A stretch of 64,000 nt of DNA from Williamsia limnetica (GTDB lineage: Bacteria; Actinomycetota; Actinomycetes; Mycobacteriales; Mycobacteriaceae): the NCBI RefSeq assembly GCF_003217475.1, contig NZ_QJSP01000010.1:186001-250000 (forward strand), written 5' to 3'. Position numbers and translations under genes: made by a program. Below the pieces are notes generated by a model. That model had not been told where the DNA came from. It saw only the letters and a list, made by a program, of their open reading frames with translations, and searched no databases. Below are positions 26,105-36,663 of this stretch, piece after piece (the stretch's first letter is position 1; every line of letters starts with the position of its first letter).

Positions 26105-26626
26105 CTAATCCAGCCGACGCAGGGCAGTTTGGTAGTAGATGGCGTTCTGCGCGTACATCTCGACGTTCATCTCTATATGGCCCTCGGGCACCTCGAACCC
26201 CGCACGGATCTTCGCGGGCACGCCCAGCGCCATCGCCCTCTCGGGTACCTCGAACTTGAACGGCACCACGGCGCCTGCGCCGACGATCGCACCGGTACCG
26301 ATCCTGGAACCGTTGAGCACCACAGATCCTGAGGCGATCAGCACATCGTCTCCGATCACCGCACCTTCGATATGCGCGTTGTGGCCCACCACGCAACCGG
26401 CGCCGATGACCGTCGGATCGATCGGCGTGCAGTGGATGACCGTGCCGTCCTGGATGTTCGTGCGATCGCCCACGGTGATGGTGCCGTAGTCACCGCGCAA
26501 GACCGCACCCGGCCAGACGGAGACGCCGGCTCCGAGTGTCACATTGCCGATCACGACCGCGTCAGGGTGGACGTAAGCGCCCTCGCCCAGTTGCGGTGTT
26601 CGGTCGTCGAGTGCGTAGATCGCCAT
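26105..26626 (-). CDS. Gamma-carbonic anhydrase-family protein
   Basis: This 173-residue left-handed beta-helix protein is built of hexapeptide repeats (for example [20 protein letters not shown]). The three metal-binding histidines of the gamma class are at His65 (VIHC), His82 and His85 (GHNAHIEG); the Arg/Asp trimer contact is in LRGDYGTI. Members hydrate CO2 or act as acyl-carrier-like scaffolds (CaiE/PaaY group), so activity is not certain. ATG 26626 gives the usual MAIYALDD start; a GTG nine bases upstream is possible. Followed by ung after 5 nt. Confidence 0.9.
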   Translation of the reverse strand: MAIYALDDRTPQLGEGAYVHPDAVVIGNVTLGAGVSVWPGAVLRGDYGTITVGDRTNIQDGTVIHCTPIDPTVIGAGCVVGHNAHIEGAVIGDDVLIASGSVVLNGSRIGTGAIVGAGAVVPFKFEVPERAMALGVPAKIRAGFEVPEGHIEMNVEMYAQNAIYYQTALRRLD

Positions 26627-26764
26627 GCCGATCACAGTATCGGTAGCCCGAGTCCCGGCTCGAGCAAGTCCTGCTCATTGTTCTCGGTCCCGCTCGCTCT
26701 ACAGACCGAGCGGGACCGAGTTGTGTGAGCGGGAGTAGCAAATCTGACAAGGAGCCTTGCGGTG

Positions 26765-27733
26765 TCAGAATGTGCGCCACCCGAGATCGAGGTCGACGTC
26801 GTCGATACCCGTCACCACCACCGGGGGGCCGCCACCCCGGCGCGTAACTGTCCCGATGGCCGTCCACCCGACCGGAACCACACCGGCGGGAAAGCTGGCG
26901 AGCAACTCATGGTCCTCACCACCGCCGAGCACCCAACGGAGCGGATCAGTGTGCAGCGCAGCGGCTGCGGCGGCCAGCTCGGGCACGACCGGGACCCTGG
27001 ATGGATCGACGTGCATGGCGTGCCCTGATTGCCGTGCCATCGTGCGGAGTTCGCTGAGCAGGCCGTCAGAGACGTCGGTCATCGCGTGCACGCCAGCACT
27101 CGCGGCTCCGGCCGCCAGAGACAGATGCGGAGACGGTTCACAGTGCGCTGTTACGAGCGAGGTGAATCCCGGCACTCCCGCCAGTAGGAGATCGAGTCCT
27201 GCACCCGAGGCGCCCAATTCTCCCGACACCGCGAGCACGTCCCCCTCCCTCGCGGTCGACAGCCGCACCGGCGAACGGGAATCCATCGCCCCGATCGCGG
27301 TCACCGCGATGACGAGTTGGTTGCCCGTGGTGAGATCTCCCCCGACCACTTGCGCGCCGTACCGCCGCGCCGCCGAACGCATCCCGTCCCGCAGTCCCAC
27401 CAGTGTGTCCACCCGGAGGTCCTTCGGACACGTCAGCGAGACCACGAATCCGGTGACCCGTCCGCCCATCGACATCACATCGGCGGCATTGGCCACGATG
27501 GCCTTCGCGCCGACTTGTCCTGGTGTGCTCCAGTCGAGGCGGAAATGCTGTCCGTCCACAAGAGCGTCGGTGCTGACGACCACCGGACCACCGCCCGCCA
27601 GGACCGCGGCATCGTCACCGGGGCCGATCAATACTCCGGCGTCGGTGTCGTCGATCGCGTCAGGGCCGGCGAAAAGGTCGATCAGTTCGCCCTCACCGAC
27701 GTCACCGACGGTGCGGACCGGATCGGTCGACAC
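26765..27733 (-). CDS. thiL: Thiamine-monophosphate kinase
   Basis: ThiL phosphorylates thiamine monophosphate to the active cofactor thiamine diphosphate, which in this window is needed by acetolactate synthase (ilvB). The 322-residue protein has the PurM-like signature blocks IGPGDDAAVLAGGGPVVVSTDALVDGQHF, NAADVMSMGGRV and ALTDVSDGLLSEL-like MTDVSDGLLSELRTM. The length is standard. It is divergent from the RAM-domain gene, and on the same strand as the gamma-carbonic anhydrase and ung genes further downstream. Confidence 0.95.
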   Translation of the reverse strand: MSTDPVRTVGDVGEGELIDLFAGPDAIDDTDAGVLIGPGDDAAVLAGGGPVVVSTDALVDGQHFRLDWSTPGQVGAKAIVANAADVMSMGGRVTGFVVSLTCPKDLRVDTLVGLRDGMRSAARRYGAQVVGGDLTTGNQLVIAVTAIGAMDSRSPVRLSTAREGDVLAVSGELGASGAGLDLLLAGVPGFTSLVTAHCEPSPHLSLAAGAASAGVHAMTDVSDGLLSELRTMARQSGHAMHVDPSRVPVVPELAAAAAALHTDPLRWVLGGGEDHELLASFPAGVVPVGWTAIGTVTRRGGGPPVVVTGIDDVDLDLGWRTF

Positions 27734-27864
27734 TGCTGACCACCCTCTCCTCTAGCTCATTCGTGACGTTTGATTCGCCTCACGGCACGGTTGTCGGTGA
27801 GAATATGTGCCAGTGTATTTGGGTCAGCCACCGGCTGATCACCGTCGTGAACGAGAGGAACGCC

Positions 27865-28113
27865 GTGGTTCAGGCTTACATACTGATCCAAACCGAGGTC
27901 GGTAAAGCTGCCGTGGCCGCAGCGACGATCGCCGGCATCGACGGCGTCGCCTCATCGGAGGAGGTCAGCGGCCCATACGACGTGATCGTCAGGGTTGACG
28001 CCACCGATGCGGCGCAGCTGACCGAACAGGTTGTGCCACAGATTCAAAGCGTGGACGGTATCACCAGAACCCTCACCTGCCCGGTTGTCACTGGCAGCCC
28101 AAGGCACCCGTGA
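27865..28113 (+). CDS. Stand-alone Lrp/AsnC effector (RAM) domain protein
   Basis: This 82-residue protein consists only of the ligand-binding RAM domain of Lrp/AsnC regulators (VVQAYILIQTEVGKAAVAAA, GVASSEEVSGPYDVIVRVDA). The DNA-binding helix-turn-helix is missing. Such proteins can assemble into oligomers, bind amino acids and modulate full-length Lrp proteins. The start is GTG 27865, behind GAGAGGAA; the longer upstream frame is not conserved-looking. The stop overlaps the DUF3515 GTG by 4 nt. Ligand and partner are unknown. Confidence 0.85.
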   Translation: MVQAYILIQTEVGKAAVAAATIAGIDGVASSEEVSGPYDVIVRVDATDAAQLTEQVVPQIQSVDGITRTLTCPVVTGSPRHP

Positions 28114-28643
28114 GCGAAAGGTCGACCCGGCGTCTGAGCCCGGCAGTCATCGCAAGCATCATCACCATTCCGGTGATGGTGATCGTGGGCTTCATCACTT
28201 ACGCGGTGTTGAAATCCGATGACGCGACGTCAGCGGACACCCCGCTCAAAGCAATGTCCGCGCCGGAGCAGGCCTCCCCCGACTGCGCGAAATTGATCGC
28301 GGCTCTCCCGGAGACCTTCGAAGGATTCGGAAACCGCGAGACAGCCGACGACGGCATGATCAGCTGGCCTCCCGGCGATCAGGTCCCCGGACCCGTACAG
28401 GTGCGCTGCGGGGTGGACAGACCCGAATCCCTCTCTCCCACCTCCGGCCTACAGGTGGTCGACCCCGTGCAGTGGTTCCTCGTCTCCGCGGAGACCGAGG
28501 CCAAGGGATTCCTGTGGTACGCCGTCGACCATCGCCCCTACGTCGCGATCTGGCTCCCCGAGAACGTCGGCAACGGACCCATCCAACAGCTTTCGACTCT
28601 CATCGACGAGAACCTGCCGACGGCACCGATCGATCTCGGCTGA
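28110..28643 (+). CDS. DUF3515 membrane-anchored or secreted protein
   Basis: This 177-residue protein has one N-terminal membrane helix (about 14-34, VIASIITIPVMVIVGFITYAV) and an extracytoplasmic domain with two cysteines (CAKLIAALPETFEGF and VRCGVDRPESL) that probably form a disulphide, matching the actinobacterial DUF3515 family. Function is unknown. It is coupled by a 4-nt overlap to the RAM-domain gene and converges on gpsA. M. tuberculosis Rv2980 is the likely counterpart. Confidence 0.83.
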   Translation: MSERSTRRLSPAVIASIITIPVMVIVGFITYAVLKSDDATSADTPLKAMSAPEQASPDCAKLIAALPETFEGFGNRETADDGMISWPPGDQVPGPVQVRCGVDRPESLSPTSGLQVVDPVQWFLVSAETEAKGFLWYAVDHRPYVAIWLPENVGNGPIQQLSTLIDENLPTAPIDLG

Positions 28644-28665
28644 GCGGCCTGCCGGGCAGGTCGCC

Positions 28666-29661
28666 TCACTCAGGCTTGGTACGCCGACCCAGCAGTGAGT
28701 AGATCGCCTCGGTGACAGTGAGTCCCTCATGGCACACCTGGTGTACCGCTTCGGTCAATGGCATGTCGACCCCGTGCGTTTCCGCCAGGGCCCGCACCGA
28801 GGTGCATGACTTGACGCCCTCGGCGACCTGTCCGTTGGTGGCTTCCTGAGCCTGCGCCAACGTCTTGCCCTCACCCAGCCGGCTGCCGAAGGCGCGGTTG
28901 CGGGACAAGGGTGATGAGCAGGTGGCGACCAGATCACCGACACCCGCGAGTCCTGCGAGTGTTTCAGGCCGGCCCCCGAGCGCGACCCCGAGTCGGATGG
29001 TCTCGGCCAGGCCGCGAGTGATGATCGACGCCAGTGTGTTCTCCCCGAGGCCTACACCCGACGCCATCCCGCACGCCAGTGCGATGACGTTCTTCACCGC
29101 CCCGCCGATTTCGCAGCCGACCACGTCGGTGTTGGTGTAGGGACGGAAATACCTTGTGCTGCAAGCCTGTTGAATCTGTTTCGCGCGGTCTTCATCCGTG
29201 CACGCCACCACTGTCGCGGCGGGTTGGCCGACCGCGATCTCTCGGGCGAGGTTGGGACCGGACAAGACCGCCACGCGGTCCGGCTGCGCCCCGGTCACCT
29301 GCGCGATGACCTCGGACATACGGAGCAGGGTCCCGGTCTCGACGCCCTTGGACAGCGACATCAGAGTGGCGGTGTCGCTCAGATGCGGCAGCCAGGTCTC
29401 CATACTCCCGCGCAACGACTGCGACGGCACCGCACACACGACCAGCTCCGCCTGATCGAGCGCCTCGGCGAGATCGGCGCTGGCGCGCAGGGCTTCCGGG
29501 AGCGCGACGTCTGGAAGGTAGTCAGGATTGGTGTGCGTCTCGTTGATGGCTTTCGCCAGTTCGGCCCGGCGCGACCACAACACCGTCGGGGTACCGGCAT
29601 CGACCAGGACCTTGGCCATCGCCGTGCCCCATGAACCCGAGCCCATGACGACCGCCCGCAT
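28666..29661 (-). CDS. gpsA: Glycerol-3-phosphate dehydrogenase [NAD(P)+]
   Basis: GpsA makes sn-glycerol 3-phosphate, the backbone for phospholipids, from dihydroxyacetone phosphate. The 331-residue protein starts with the Rossmann motif [19 protein letters not shown] and has the substrate-binding lysine block [20 protein letters not shown]. Length is typical. It corresponds to Rv2982c. In M. tuberculosis ddlA lies next to gpsA; no ddl gene is present here, where the DUF3515 gene is adjacent. It is divergent from fbiD. Confidence 0.96.
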   Translation of the reverse strand: MRAVVMGSGSWGTAMAKVLVDAGTPTVLWSRRAELAKAINETHTNPDYLPDVALPEALRASADLAEALDQAELVVCAVPSQSLRGSMETWLPHLSDTATLMSLSKGVETGTLLRMSEVIAQVTGAQPDRVAVLSGPNLAREIAVGQPAATVVACTDEDRAKQIQQACSTRYFRPYTNTDVVGCEIGGAVKNVIALACGMASGVGLGENTLASIITRGLAETIRLGVALGGRPETLAGLAGVGDLVATCSSPLSRNRAFGSRLGEGKTLAQAQEATNGQVAEGVKSCTSVRALAETHGVDMPLTEAVHQVCHEGLTVTEAIYSLLGRRTKPE

Positions 29662-29805
29662 GACTCCACCACCTCACCTCTAGTGCGCACCGATGTCCGA
29701 CTTCGTCCGGACGCCCCCAAGCCTAGTGCCCGGAGTCACACCAGAGGTCGTCGGCGGACAGGGGTGCCGTTTCCCCGACGCTCGCCGACGACCATGATGG
29801 AGAGC

Positions 29806-30501
29806 ATGGATACGCGGGCGGTGGCTGTTGTCATCGCGGTGAAACGACTCGATGCGGCCAAAACGCGGCTCACCCCGGTGATCGCTGCCGACGACCGGCG
29901 CGCACTGGTGCTCGCCATGCTCACCGACACGATCGCCGCGGCGCGGGGCGCCGGTCTGCACCAACTGGTCGTCGTCAGCCCGGACAGCTCGGTGGCCGCG
30001 GTCGCACTGGACGCCGGCGCCACCACGGTCGTCGACGACGGCGAGGTTCTCAACGACGCCTTCGCAATCGGTATCGAGCATGCCCTTTCGATGTGGCCCG
30101 ACAACCGAATCTTGGTGTTGCAGGCCGACCTGCCTGCCGCACGGCCGGCAAGCCTGCACGCCGCGGTGGCCCGCTCGGCGCAGCATGAGCGGTCGTACAT
30201 CCCCGATCACTCCGGAACAGGGACCACCGCACTCTTCCTGAACGTCGACATGCCCGGTGGCGCCGATGTGCTTCGGTTCGGCGTGAACTCCGCATCTGAG
30301 CATCGCGGGCGCGGCGCAGTCGACCTCACCGCAGGAGCTGACCGGTGGCCAGACCTGAGGATGGACGTCGATACCGTCGATGACCTGCTGACCGCACAGC
30401 ACATCGGCCTGGGCGGGGCGACCTCGCTGGTCGTCTCCGGCTTGCAATTGCATGAACAAACTCAAACTCCCGGTGCGACCGCGCCCGCGGATGGTTCATG
30501 A
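29806..30501 (+). CDS. fbiD: Phosphoenolpyruvate guanylyltransferase (cofactor F420 synthesis)
   Basis: FbiD joins GMP to phosphoenolpyruvate to give the activated precursor used for F420. The protein (231 residues) has the CofC/FbiD nucleotidyltransferase pattern: [19 protein letters not shown] at the start, [41 protein letters not shown] and the tail [20 protein letters not shown]. The ATG at 29806 follows GGAGAGC; ATGs at 29794 and 29797 are alternatives. Only 7 nt separate its stop from the ppk start, as for Rv2983-Rv2984. A putative F420/flavin oxidoreductase gene lies at 37494. Confidence 0.9.
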   Translation: MDTRAVAVVIAVKRLDAAKTRLTPVIAADDRRALVLAMLTDTIAAARGAGLHQLVVVSPDSSVAAVALDAGATTVVDDGEVLNDAFAIGIEHALSMWPDNRILVLQADLPAARPASLHAAVARSAQHERSYIPDHSGTGTTALFLNVDMPGGADVLRFGVNSASEHRGRGAVDLTAGADRWPDLRMDVDTVDDLLTAQHIGLGGATSLVVSGLQLHEQTQTPGATAPADGS

Positions 30502-30508
30502 TGGGTAC

Positions 30509-32713
30509 GTGAGCACAGCAGAAAAAGGCAGTCAGAACGCGTCACCCCCGCCGTCGATGCCCACCGCGCCGCCCGCGGCGACAGCGACGCCCAACGAGAC
30601 GGCAGATCTGCCCGAAGATCGTTATCTGAACCGCGAACTGAGTTGGCTCGATTTCAACGGCCGAGTGCTGGCGCTGGCGGAGGACACCTCTCTGCCACTG
30701 CTCGAGCGGGCGAAGTTCCTCGCCATCTTCGCGTCGAACCTCGACGAGTTCTTCATGGTCCGCGTGGCCGGGCTCAAGCGCCGCCACGAAACAGGGCTGT
30801 CCGTTCGCTCCGCCGATGGTCTGTCGCCGCGCGAGCAGCTGGCACTGATCGGTCAGCGCACCCAGGTTCTTGCCGAGCGCCACGCTCGGGCCTTCCTCGA
30901 TTCGGTCCGACCAGCGTTGACCGACAACAATATTCACGTTGTCACCTGGGAGGCGCTGTCCGATGAAGAACGCCAGCGTATGGACGAGCACTTCCACGAG
31001 GTGATCTTCCCGGTCCTGACTCCCCTGGCCGTCGATCCCGCTCACCCCTTCCCCTACATCTCCGGTCTGAGCCTCAATCTCGCTGTGACCGTGAAGGACG
31101 TCGGCGAAGGTGGCGAACACTTCGCTCGCGTCAAGGTCCCCGACAACGTCGACCGTTTCCTCCGGGTCGATCGGCTGATGCCCGCGCAGTACCGCGAGCG
31201 GTATGCGAAAACGGCCACCACGCCCGCCAAAGCCGTACTGCTCCCGCTCGAATACCTCATCTCGGCACACCTCGACCAGCTGTTCCCCGGCATGGAGATC
31301 GTCGAGCACCATGCATTCCGTATCACCCGCAACGCCGATTTCGAGGTCGAGGAAGACCGGGACGAGGACCTGCTGCAAGCACTCGAACGCGAGCTGGCCC
31401 GCCGCCGCTTCGGATCCCCGGTACGGCTCGAGGTCGCCGACGACATGACCGAGCACATGCTCGAATTGTTGTTGCGCGAACTGGACGTCGATCCCGGCGA
31501 CGTAATAGAGGTTCCCGGACTGCTGGACCTTTCATGCCTGTTCCAGGTCGCGGGTATAGACCGACCGGCGTTGAAGGACCCTCCCTTCGTGCCGGCGACG
31601 CATCCTGCCTTCGGCGAGCGGGAAACCCCCAAGAGCATCTTCTCGACGCTGCGTGATGGTGATGTCCTGGTCCACCATCCGTACGACTCGTTCTCCACCA
31701 GCGTCCAACGTTTCATCGAGCAGGCCGCGGCCGATCCCAACGTGCTCGCCATCAAACAAACTCTGTACCGGACCTCCGGTGACTCGCCGATCGTCAACGC
31801 ACTGATCGACGCCGCCGAAGCCGGAAAACAGGTCGTGGCACTGGTAGAGATCAAGGCACGATTCGACGAGCAGGCCAACATCAAGTGGGCCCGACAGCTC
31901 GAGCAGGCCGGCGTCCACGTCGTCTACGGCCTCGTCGGTCTCAAGACACACTGCAAGACGTGTCTGGTGGTCCGGCGGGAAGGTTCGACCATTCGGCGGT
32001 ACTGCCACATCGGCACCGGTAACTACAATCCGAAAACCGCGCGGCTGTACGAAGACGTGGGCTTGTTCACAGCATCTCCCGACATCGGGGCCGACCTGAC
32101 CGACCTGTTCAACACGCTAACCGGCTATTCGCGGAAGGTCGCGTACCGAAACCTGCTGGTGGCGCCTCACGGGGTCCGGTCGGGAATCGTCGGGAGGATC
32201 CTCGCCGAGAGCGAGCGACACCGCAACGGTCACGCTGATGCACGGATCAGGCTCAAGGCCAACGCTTTGGTGGACGAGCAGGTCATCGACGCGCTCTATC
32301 GCGCCTCGCAGGCAGGCGTTCCGGTGGAGGTCGTGGTCCGCGGCATCTGCGCGCTTCGACCCGGCGTGCCGGGTATGAGCGACAACATCACCGTGCGTTC
32401 GATCCTCGGGCAGTTCCTGGAGCATTCGCGGATGCTGCACTTCCAGTCACTCGACGAGTTCTGGATCGGCAGCGCCGACATGATGCACCGCAACCTCGAT
32501 CGCCGAGTGGAGGTGATGGCGCAGGTTCGCGATCCGCGCCTGACCCGCGAACTCGACGATGTCTTCGCGTCGGCGATGAATCCGGCGACCCGATGCTGGA
32601 TCCTCGGCGAAAACGGAAGCTGGACAGCTTCACCCGCCCCCGGCGAGGATGTGCGCGATCATCAGCGCCAGATGATGCGCCGTAACCGCAGCCGGGCCGA
32701 CCTGATCCAGTGA
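30509..32713 (+). CDS. ppk: Polyphosphate kinase 1
   Basis: PPK1 polymerises the gamma-phosphate of ATP into polyphosphate. The protein (734 residues from GTG 30509) has the N-terminal block [22 protein letters not shown] and [13 protein letters not shown]. The two active-site histidines are His481 ([13 protein letters not shown]) and His500 ([11 protein letters not shown]), 19 residues apart, the same spacing as His435 and His454 of E. coli PPK. The first 40 residues are Pro/Ala-rich and probably disordered. ATG 30491, overlapping the fbiD stop, is an alternative start. The stop overlaps the mutT1 GTG by 4 nt. Confidence 0.97.
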   Translation: MSTAEKGSQNASPPPSMPTAPPAATATPNETADLPEDRYLNRELSWLDFNGRVLALAEDTSLPLLERAKFLAIFASNLDEFFMVRVAGLKRRHETGLSVRSADGLSPREQLALIGQRTQVLAERHARAFLDSVRPALTDNNIHVVTWEALSDEERQRMDEHFHEVIFPVLTPLAVDPAHPFPYISGLSLNLAVTVKDVGEGGEHFARVKVPDNVDRFLRVDRLMPAQYRERYAKTATTPAKAVLLPLEYLISAHLDQLFPGMEIVEHHAFRITRNADFEVEEDRDEDLLQALERELARRRFGSPVRLEVADDMTEHMLELLLRELDVDPGDVIEVPGLLDLSCLFQVAGIDRPALKDPPFVPATHPAFGERETPKSIFSTLRDGDVLVHHPYDSFSTSVQRFIEQAAADPNVLAIKQTLYRTSGDSPIVNALIDAAEAGKQVVALVEIKARFDEQANIKWARQLEQAGVHVVYGLVGLKTHCKTCLVVRREGSTIRRYCHIGTGNYNPKTARLYEDVGLFTASPDIGADLTDLFNTLTGYSRKVAYRNLLVAPHGVRSGIVGRILAESERHRNGHADARIRLKANALVDEQVIDALYRASQAGVPVEVVVRGICALRPGVPGMSDNITVRSILGQFLEHSRMLHFQSLDEFWIGSADMMHRNLDRRVEVMAQVRDPRLTRELDDVFASAMNPATRCWILGENGSWTASPAPGEDVRDHQRQMMRRNRSRADLIQ

Positions 32714-33630
32714 GTAAATCGGCAGGCCGCTCGGGCACTGTTGTGTACGCAGCCGGCGGGGTCGTGTGGCGCGAGACCCCGACCGGCGACGTGGAGGTGG
32801 CTCTCGTGCACCGGCCGCGGTACGACGACTGGACCCTGCCGAAGGGCAAAGTCGAACCGGGGGAAACGCTGCTCTCCGCCGCCGTTCGCGAGATCGGCGA
32901 GGAGACCGGCTACCGTGTGCGGCTCGGTCGTCACCTCCGCATGGTCAGTTACGACCTTCGCGGCCCGGGCCGTAAACACGTGCACTACTGGTCGGCCGAA
33001 GTCACGGGGGGCTCGTTCGAGCCCAGCCACGAGGTCGACGAATTACGTTGGCTATCAATGGATTCAGCTGCGGAGCTGCTATCGTTCCGGCTCGACCGAC
33101 AGGTTCTGGGCACCTTCCGGCAATTACCCGCGAGACTCCAGATACTGCTGCTCGTGCGGCACGCAAAAGCGGGTCGCAAGTCTCGGTACCACGGCGACGA
33201 TCGGCTGCGGCCGCTGGACAAAGTGGGTCGGGCCCAAGCCGAGGCCTTGCTCTCGCAGCTGCTTGCTTTCGGCCCCACCGCAGTCCATTCGGCAGACCGG
33301 GTGCGATGCAGCCAAACGGTGGCACCCTTGGCGGATGAGCTCGGGGTCGTCATCGAGGAGGAGCCGACACTCTCCGAAGAAGCGTTCGCCGACGACGCGA
33401 AAAGCGGCAGACGCCGGATCCGCGACATCGGCCAGAGCGCCGGTACCCACGTGGTGTGCAGTCAGGGCAAGGTGATTCCGCCGCTACTGAAATGGTGGGC
33501 GGCCCACGACGAACTCAAGCTCCCGGCAGCACGAAACCGGAAGGGCAGTTTCTGGGTGCTCGCGCTCCTCGACGGGAAACTAGTCGCAGCGAGCCACGTC
33601 GACAGTCCGCTGGCCGCGTCGGAGAACTGA
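32710..33630 (+). CDS. mutT1: Two-domain NUDIX hydrolase / histidine phosphatase (MutT1-like)
   Basis: This is a 306-residue fusion. Residues 8-138 form a NUDIX domain whose box starts [23 protein letters not shown] (cited from 46). Residues 143-300 form a histidine-phosphatase domain with the [14 protein letters not shown] motif (His151) and [15 protein letters not shown]. tuberculosis MutT1 (Rv2985) has the same arrangement and hydrolyses 8-oxo-(d)GTP and diadenosine polyphosphates. GTG 32710 overlaps the ppk stop by 4 nt, so polyphosphate synthesis and nucleotide clean-up are co-expressed. Converges on hupB across a strong terminator. Confidence 0.93.
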   Translation: MSKSAGRSGTVVYAAGGVVWRETPTGDVEVALVHRPRYDDWTLPKGKVEPGETLLSAAVREIGEETGYRVRLGRHLRMVSYDLRGPGRKHVHYWSAEVTGGSFEPSHEVDELRWLSMDSAAELLSFRLDRQVLGTFRQLPARLQILLLVRHAKAGRKSRYHGDDRLRPLDKVGRAQAEALLSQLLAFGPTAVHSADRVRCSQTVAPLADELGVVIEEEPTLSEEAFADDAKSGRRRIRDIGQSAGTHVVCSQGKVIPPLLKWWAAHDELKLPAARNRKGSFWVLALLDGKLVAASHVDSPLAASEN

Positions 33631-33685
33631 GCCAGGGGTACCTCCACACCCACCAGCGGCGACCGGCGACGAGCGCACAGACAAG

Positions 33686-33722
33686 ACAAGCCCCGGCAGA
33701 GGGAAGGTCTGCCGGGGCTTGT
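33686..33722. terminator. Bidirectional terminator between mutT1 and hupB
   Basis: A perfect 15-bp inverted repeat (ACAAGCCCCGGCAGA and its complement) with a 7-nt loop lies between two convergent genes. It is symmetrical enough to end both transcripts, although T-runs are short. Confidence 0.85.
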
Positions 33723-33733
33723 GATGTCTAGGT

Positions 33734-34366
33734 TCAGCGCTTCTTGGCCGGAGCCTTCTTCGCCGGAGCCTTCTTGGCTGCAGTCTTCTTGGCAGGAGCT
33801 GCGGCCTTCTTGGCCGGTGCTGCCTTCTTGGCCGGGGCGGTCTTCTTCGCCACGGTCTTCTTGGCCGGTGCTGCCTTCTTGGCAGGAGTGGCCTTCTTGG
33901 CCGGGGCGGTCTTCTTCGCCACGGTCTTCTTGGCCGGTGCTGCCTTCTTGGCAGGAGCGGCGGCCTTCTTGGCGGCCGGAGCTGCCTTCTTGGCCGGCGC
34001 AGCCTTCTTGGCTGCCGTCTTCTTGGCCGGCGAAGCTGATGCAGTTGCACTGCCACGCTTGACCGCCGGGCCCGAAGCACTCAGCTTCTGCTTTCCGGCT
34101 ACGACCAACTTGAACTGAGCACCCGGACGGAACGCCGGAACCCAGGTCGGACGGACCTTGACGGTTTCGCCGGTGCGCGGGTTGCGAGCAACCCGGGCAG
34201 CGCGACGCCGCTTCTCGAAAACACCGAAACCGGTGATGGTGACGCTCTCGCCCTTGTTCACCGCGCGCACGATCGTGTCTACGATGTGCTCGACGGCGTC
34301 TGTCGCCGTGCGCCGATCGGTCCCCAACTTCGTTGTCAGTTCCTCGATAAGCTCTGCCTTGTTCAT
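33734..34366 (-). CDS. hupB: DNA-binding protein HU with long Lys/Ala-rich tail
   Basis: HupB is the main nucleoid HU protein of Mycobacteriales. The 210-residue protein has a normal HU fold (1-90: [40 protein letters not shown]) followed by a histone H1-like tail of [10 protein letters not shown]-type repeats (about 113-210). The tail compacts DNA and is acetylated in mycobacteria. Part of it is an exact 23-residue-period duplication (see the repeat at 33822-33957). The ATG at 34366 follows GGAGGTTG. It lies downstream of leuC-leuD on the same strand, but with a 129-nt gap that probably holds its own promoter. Confidence 0.97.
   Translation of the reverse strand: MNKAELIEELTTKLGTDRRTATDAVEHIVDTIVRAVNKGESVTITGFGVFEKRRRAARVARNPRTGETVKVRPTWVPAFRPGAQFKLVVAGKQKLSASGPAVKRGSATASASPAKKTAAKKAAPAKKAAPAAKKAAAPAKKAAPAKKTVAKKTAPAKKATPAKKAAPAKKTVAKKTAPAKKAAPAKKAAAPAKKTAAKKAPAKKAPAKKR
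33822..33957 (-). repeat. 69-bp in-frame tandem duplication within the hupB tail
   Basis: Bases 33822-33888 and 33891-33957 are identical over 67 bp with a 69-bp period (23 codons). Neighbouring repeats in the tail are much less alike at the DNA level, so this duplication looks recent and could vary in copy number between strains. Confidence 0.85.
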
Positions 34367-34495
34367 GGATTCAACCTCCGCAGACTGTTGGCCCACTTTG
34401 GGCCAGCTACAGGACACGGTAAACGTCAAATCGCAAAACGTCCACGTCCGACGCTAAATTTGCTCGGCGTGGCGAAAGGTAAGCCGCCTAACAGG

Positions 34496-35128
34496 TTACG
34501 GGAGGGCCCGCTCCGCGGCCCCCGAAACGGGTATCGGGAGGGTCTTTGGTTTCCATACGGGCCTTACCTTTTCGAACTCAGAAATGGCCTCGACCTGCCG
34601 CAATGTCAATCCGATGTCGTCCAGACCCTCCATCAGACGCCACTTTGTGTAGTCATCAATTGCAAAGGGCACCACTAAGTCCGCAGCGGTGACTGTCTGA
34701 TCTTCAAGGCTCACCGTCAATTCCAGTCCGGGCTGCTCCTCGAGCCGTTTCCAGAGCAGCTCGACGTCCGACTGCTCGACCTGCGCGGCCACCAGACCGG
34801 CTTTTCCGGCGTTCCCGCGGAAGATGTCGGCGAATCGGGAGGAGATCACGACCCGAAACCCGAAGTCAGATAACGCCCACACTGCGTGCTCTCGGGACGA
34901 CCCCGTACCGAAGTCCGGACCGGCGACCAGGACGGAGCCGCGGTCATACGGCGGGGTGTTCAGGATGAAGTCGGGGTCGTTGCGCCAGGCGGCGAACAGG
35001 CCGTCTTCAAAGCCCGTGCGGGTCACTCGCTTCAGGTAGACCGCGGGGATGATCTGGTCGGTGTCGACGTTGCCCCGGCGCAGGGGGACGCCGATGCCGG
35101 TGTGGCTGTTGATCGGTTCCATCGTCAT
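34496..35128 (-). CDS. leuD: 3-isopropylmalate dehydratase small subunit
   Basis: LeuD is the swivel-domain subunit of isopropylmalate isomerase in leucine synthesis. The 210-residue protein has the family blocks [20 protein letters not shown] and [17 protein letters not shown] (substrate-recognition loop). The start [11 protein letters not shown] at ATG 35128 follows AAGGAGAA. It lies 20 nt behind leuC and is certainly co-transcribed with it; both subunits are needed for activity. Confidence 0.97.
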   Translation of the reverse strand: MTMEPINSHTGIGVPLRRGNVDTDQIIPAVYLKRVTRTGFEDGLFAAWRNDPDFILNTPPYDRGSVLVAGPDFGTGSSREHAVWALSDFGFRVVISSRFADIFRGNAGKAGLVAAQVEQSDVELLWKRLEEQPGLELTVSLEDQTVTAADLVVPFAIDDYTKWRLMEGLDDIGLTLRQVEAISEFEKVRPVWKPKTLPIPVSGAAERALP

Positions 35129-35148
35129 TTCTCCTTGTCGCCGGGGTT

Positions 35149-36603
35149 TCAGACCGTGGTCACGAGATCGGGCAGGTCCGTCGGCGCGGACAGGCGACCA
35201 CGGATCGCGGTCGCCGCCGCGACGGCAGGTGACACGAGGTGAGTGCGTCCGCCCTTGCCCTGCCGCCCTTCGAAATTGCGATTCGAGGTGGACGCGCAGC
35301 GCTCTCCGGGTGCGAGCTGATCCGGATTCATGCCGAGGCACATCGAGCAGCCGGCCTGCCGCCAGTCGGCTCCGGCCGCATCGAAGATGGCACCGAGCCC
35401 CTCCTCCTCGGCCTGCATCCGAACCTGGGTGGAGCCCGGGACGATCAGCATCCTGATGCCGTCGGCAACCGTTCGACCATCCAGGATCTCGGCGACCGCC
35501 CGCAGATCCTCGATCCGGCCGTTGGTGCACGAACCCACGAAGACCGTGTCCACCGCAACCTCCCGCAGCGGTGTTCCGGGCTTCAAATCCATGTATTGCA
35601 ATGCCTTCTCGGCGGCCGCAGCTTTGTCGGCATCGGCCATCTCGGAGGGGTCGGGCACCAGCGAACCCAGTGGCGCACCCTGGCCGGGGTTGGTCCCCCA
35701 GGTCACGAACGGGGTCAGCGCCGCGGCGTCGATGTGGACCTCGGCGTCGAACTCGGCGTCGGGGTCGGTGCGGAGTTCACGCCAGTTGGCCACGGCAGCA
35801 TCCCAGTCGGCACCGGTGGGCGCGTGCGGACGACCTTTGATGTACTCGAAGGTTATGTCATCGGGTGCAATAAGCCCTGCTCGCGCACCCGCCTCAATGG
35901 ACATGTTGCACACGGTCATTCGGGCCTCCATCGACAGCTTCTCGATGGCTGAACCGCGGTACTCGAGCACATAGCCCTGTCCGCCACCGGTTCCGATCTG
36001 CGCGATGACGGCGAGGATCAGATCCTTGCTCGTCACCCCGGGTGGCAGTTCACCGTCGACGGTGATGGCCATCGTCTTGAAGGGCCGCAGCGACAAGGTC
36101 TGCGTTGCCATCACGTGCTCGACCTCCGAGGTGCCGATACCCATCGCGATCGCGCCGAAGGCACCGTGTGTCGAGGTGTGACTGTCTCCGCAGACGACGG
36201 TCATGCCCGGCAGGGTGAGCCCGAGCTGCGGGCCGATGATGTGCACGATGCCCTGACTGGCATCGCCCATGGAGTGCAGGCGGATCCCGAACTCTTCGCA
36301 GTTGCGGCGCAGCGTGTCGACCTGGATGCGGGAGACCGGGTCGGCGATTATCTGGTCGATATCGACCGTCGGCACGTTGTGATCTTCGGTGGCGATCGTC
36401 AGGTCCGGTCGGCGTACCGGCCTGCCCGCGAGGCGGAGACCGTCGAACGCCTGCGGACTCGTCACCTCATGGACGAGGTGGAGGTCTATGTATATGAGGT
36501 CGGGCTTGCGTGAGACCCCGTCTCCCTCACCGCGCACCACCACATGTTCTTCCCAAACCTTTTCAGCCAAGGTCAACGGACGTTCGCTCAACGTGATCAC
36601 CAC
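35149..36603 (-). CDS. leuC: 3-isopropylmalate dehydratase large subunit
   Basis: LeuC carries the [4Fe-4S] cluster of isopropylmalate isomerase. The 484-residue protein has the three cluster cysteines in [13 protein letters not shown] (one) and [14 protein letters not shown] (two), and the blocks [20 protein letters not shown] and [20 protein letters not shown]. The GTG start at 36603 has only a weak purine-rich ribosome site. It is divergent from an IclR regulator gene, whose product is the obvious candidate to control it through the operator in the 60-bp gap. Confidence 0.97.
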   Translation of the reverse strand: MVITLSERPLTLAEKVWEEHVVVRGEGDGVSRKPDLIYIDLHLVHEVTSPQAFDGLRLAGRPVRRPDLTIATEDHNVPTVDIDQIIADPVSRIQVDTLRRNCEEFGIRLHSMGDASQGIVHIIGPQLGLTLPGMTVVCGDSHTSTHGAFGAIAMGIGTSEVEHVMATQTLSLRPFKTMAITVDGELPPGVTSKDLILAVIAQIGTGGGQGYVLEYRGSAIEKLSMEARMTVCNMSIEAGARAGLIAPDDITFEYIKGRPHAPTGADWDAAVANWRELRTDPDAEFDAEVHIDAAALTPFVTWGTNPGQGAPLGSLVPDPSEMADADKAAAAEKALQYMDLKPGTPLREVAVDTVFVGSCTNGRIEDLRAVAEILDGRTVADGIRMLIVPGSTQVRMQAEEEGLGAIFDAAGADWRQAGCSMCLGMNPDQLAPGERCASTSNRNFEGRQGKGGRTHLVSPAVAAATAIRGRLSAPTDLPDLVTTV

Positions 36604-36637
36604 TTTTCTTCAAGTACCGAGTTGGGGCTGGCATCTC

Positions 36638-36655
36638 AGTATGCGAGAGCATAGT
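36638..36655. promoter_or_regulatory. Candidate IclR operator between leuC and its regulator
   Basis: The palindrome TATGC-GAGA-GCATA (36640-36653) extends weakly on each side. It is centred about 17 bp upstream of the IclR gene start and 44 bp upstream of leuC, where it could overlap both promoters. The size and AT-richer arms suit IclR-type binding. Confidence 0.5.
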
Positions 36656-36663
36656 ATCGGCTT

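Noticed and set aside
28644-28665. Terminator between DUF3515 gene and gpsA
   Set aside because: The CCTGC/GCAGG palindrome is only 5 bp with a 3-nt loop and no T-run; too weak to call.
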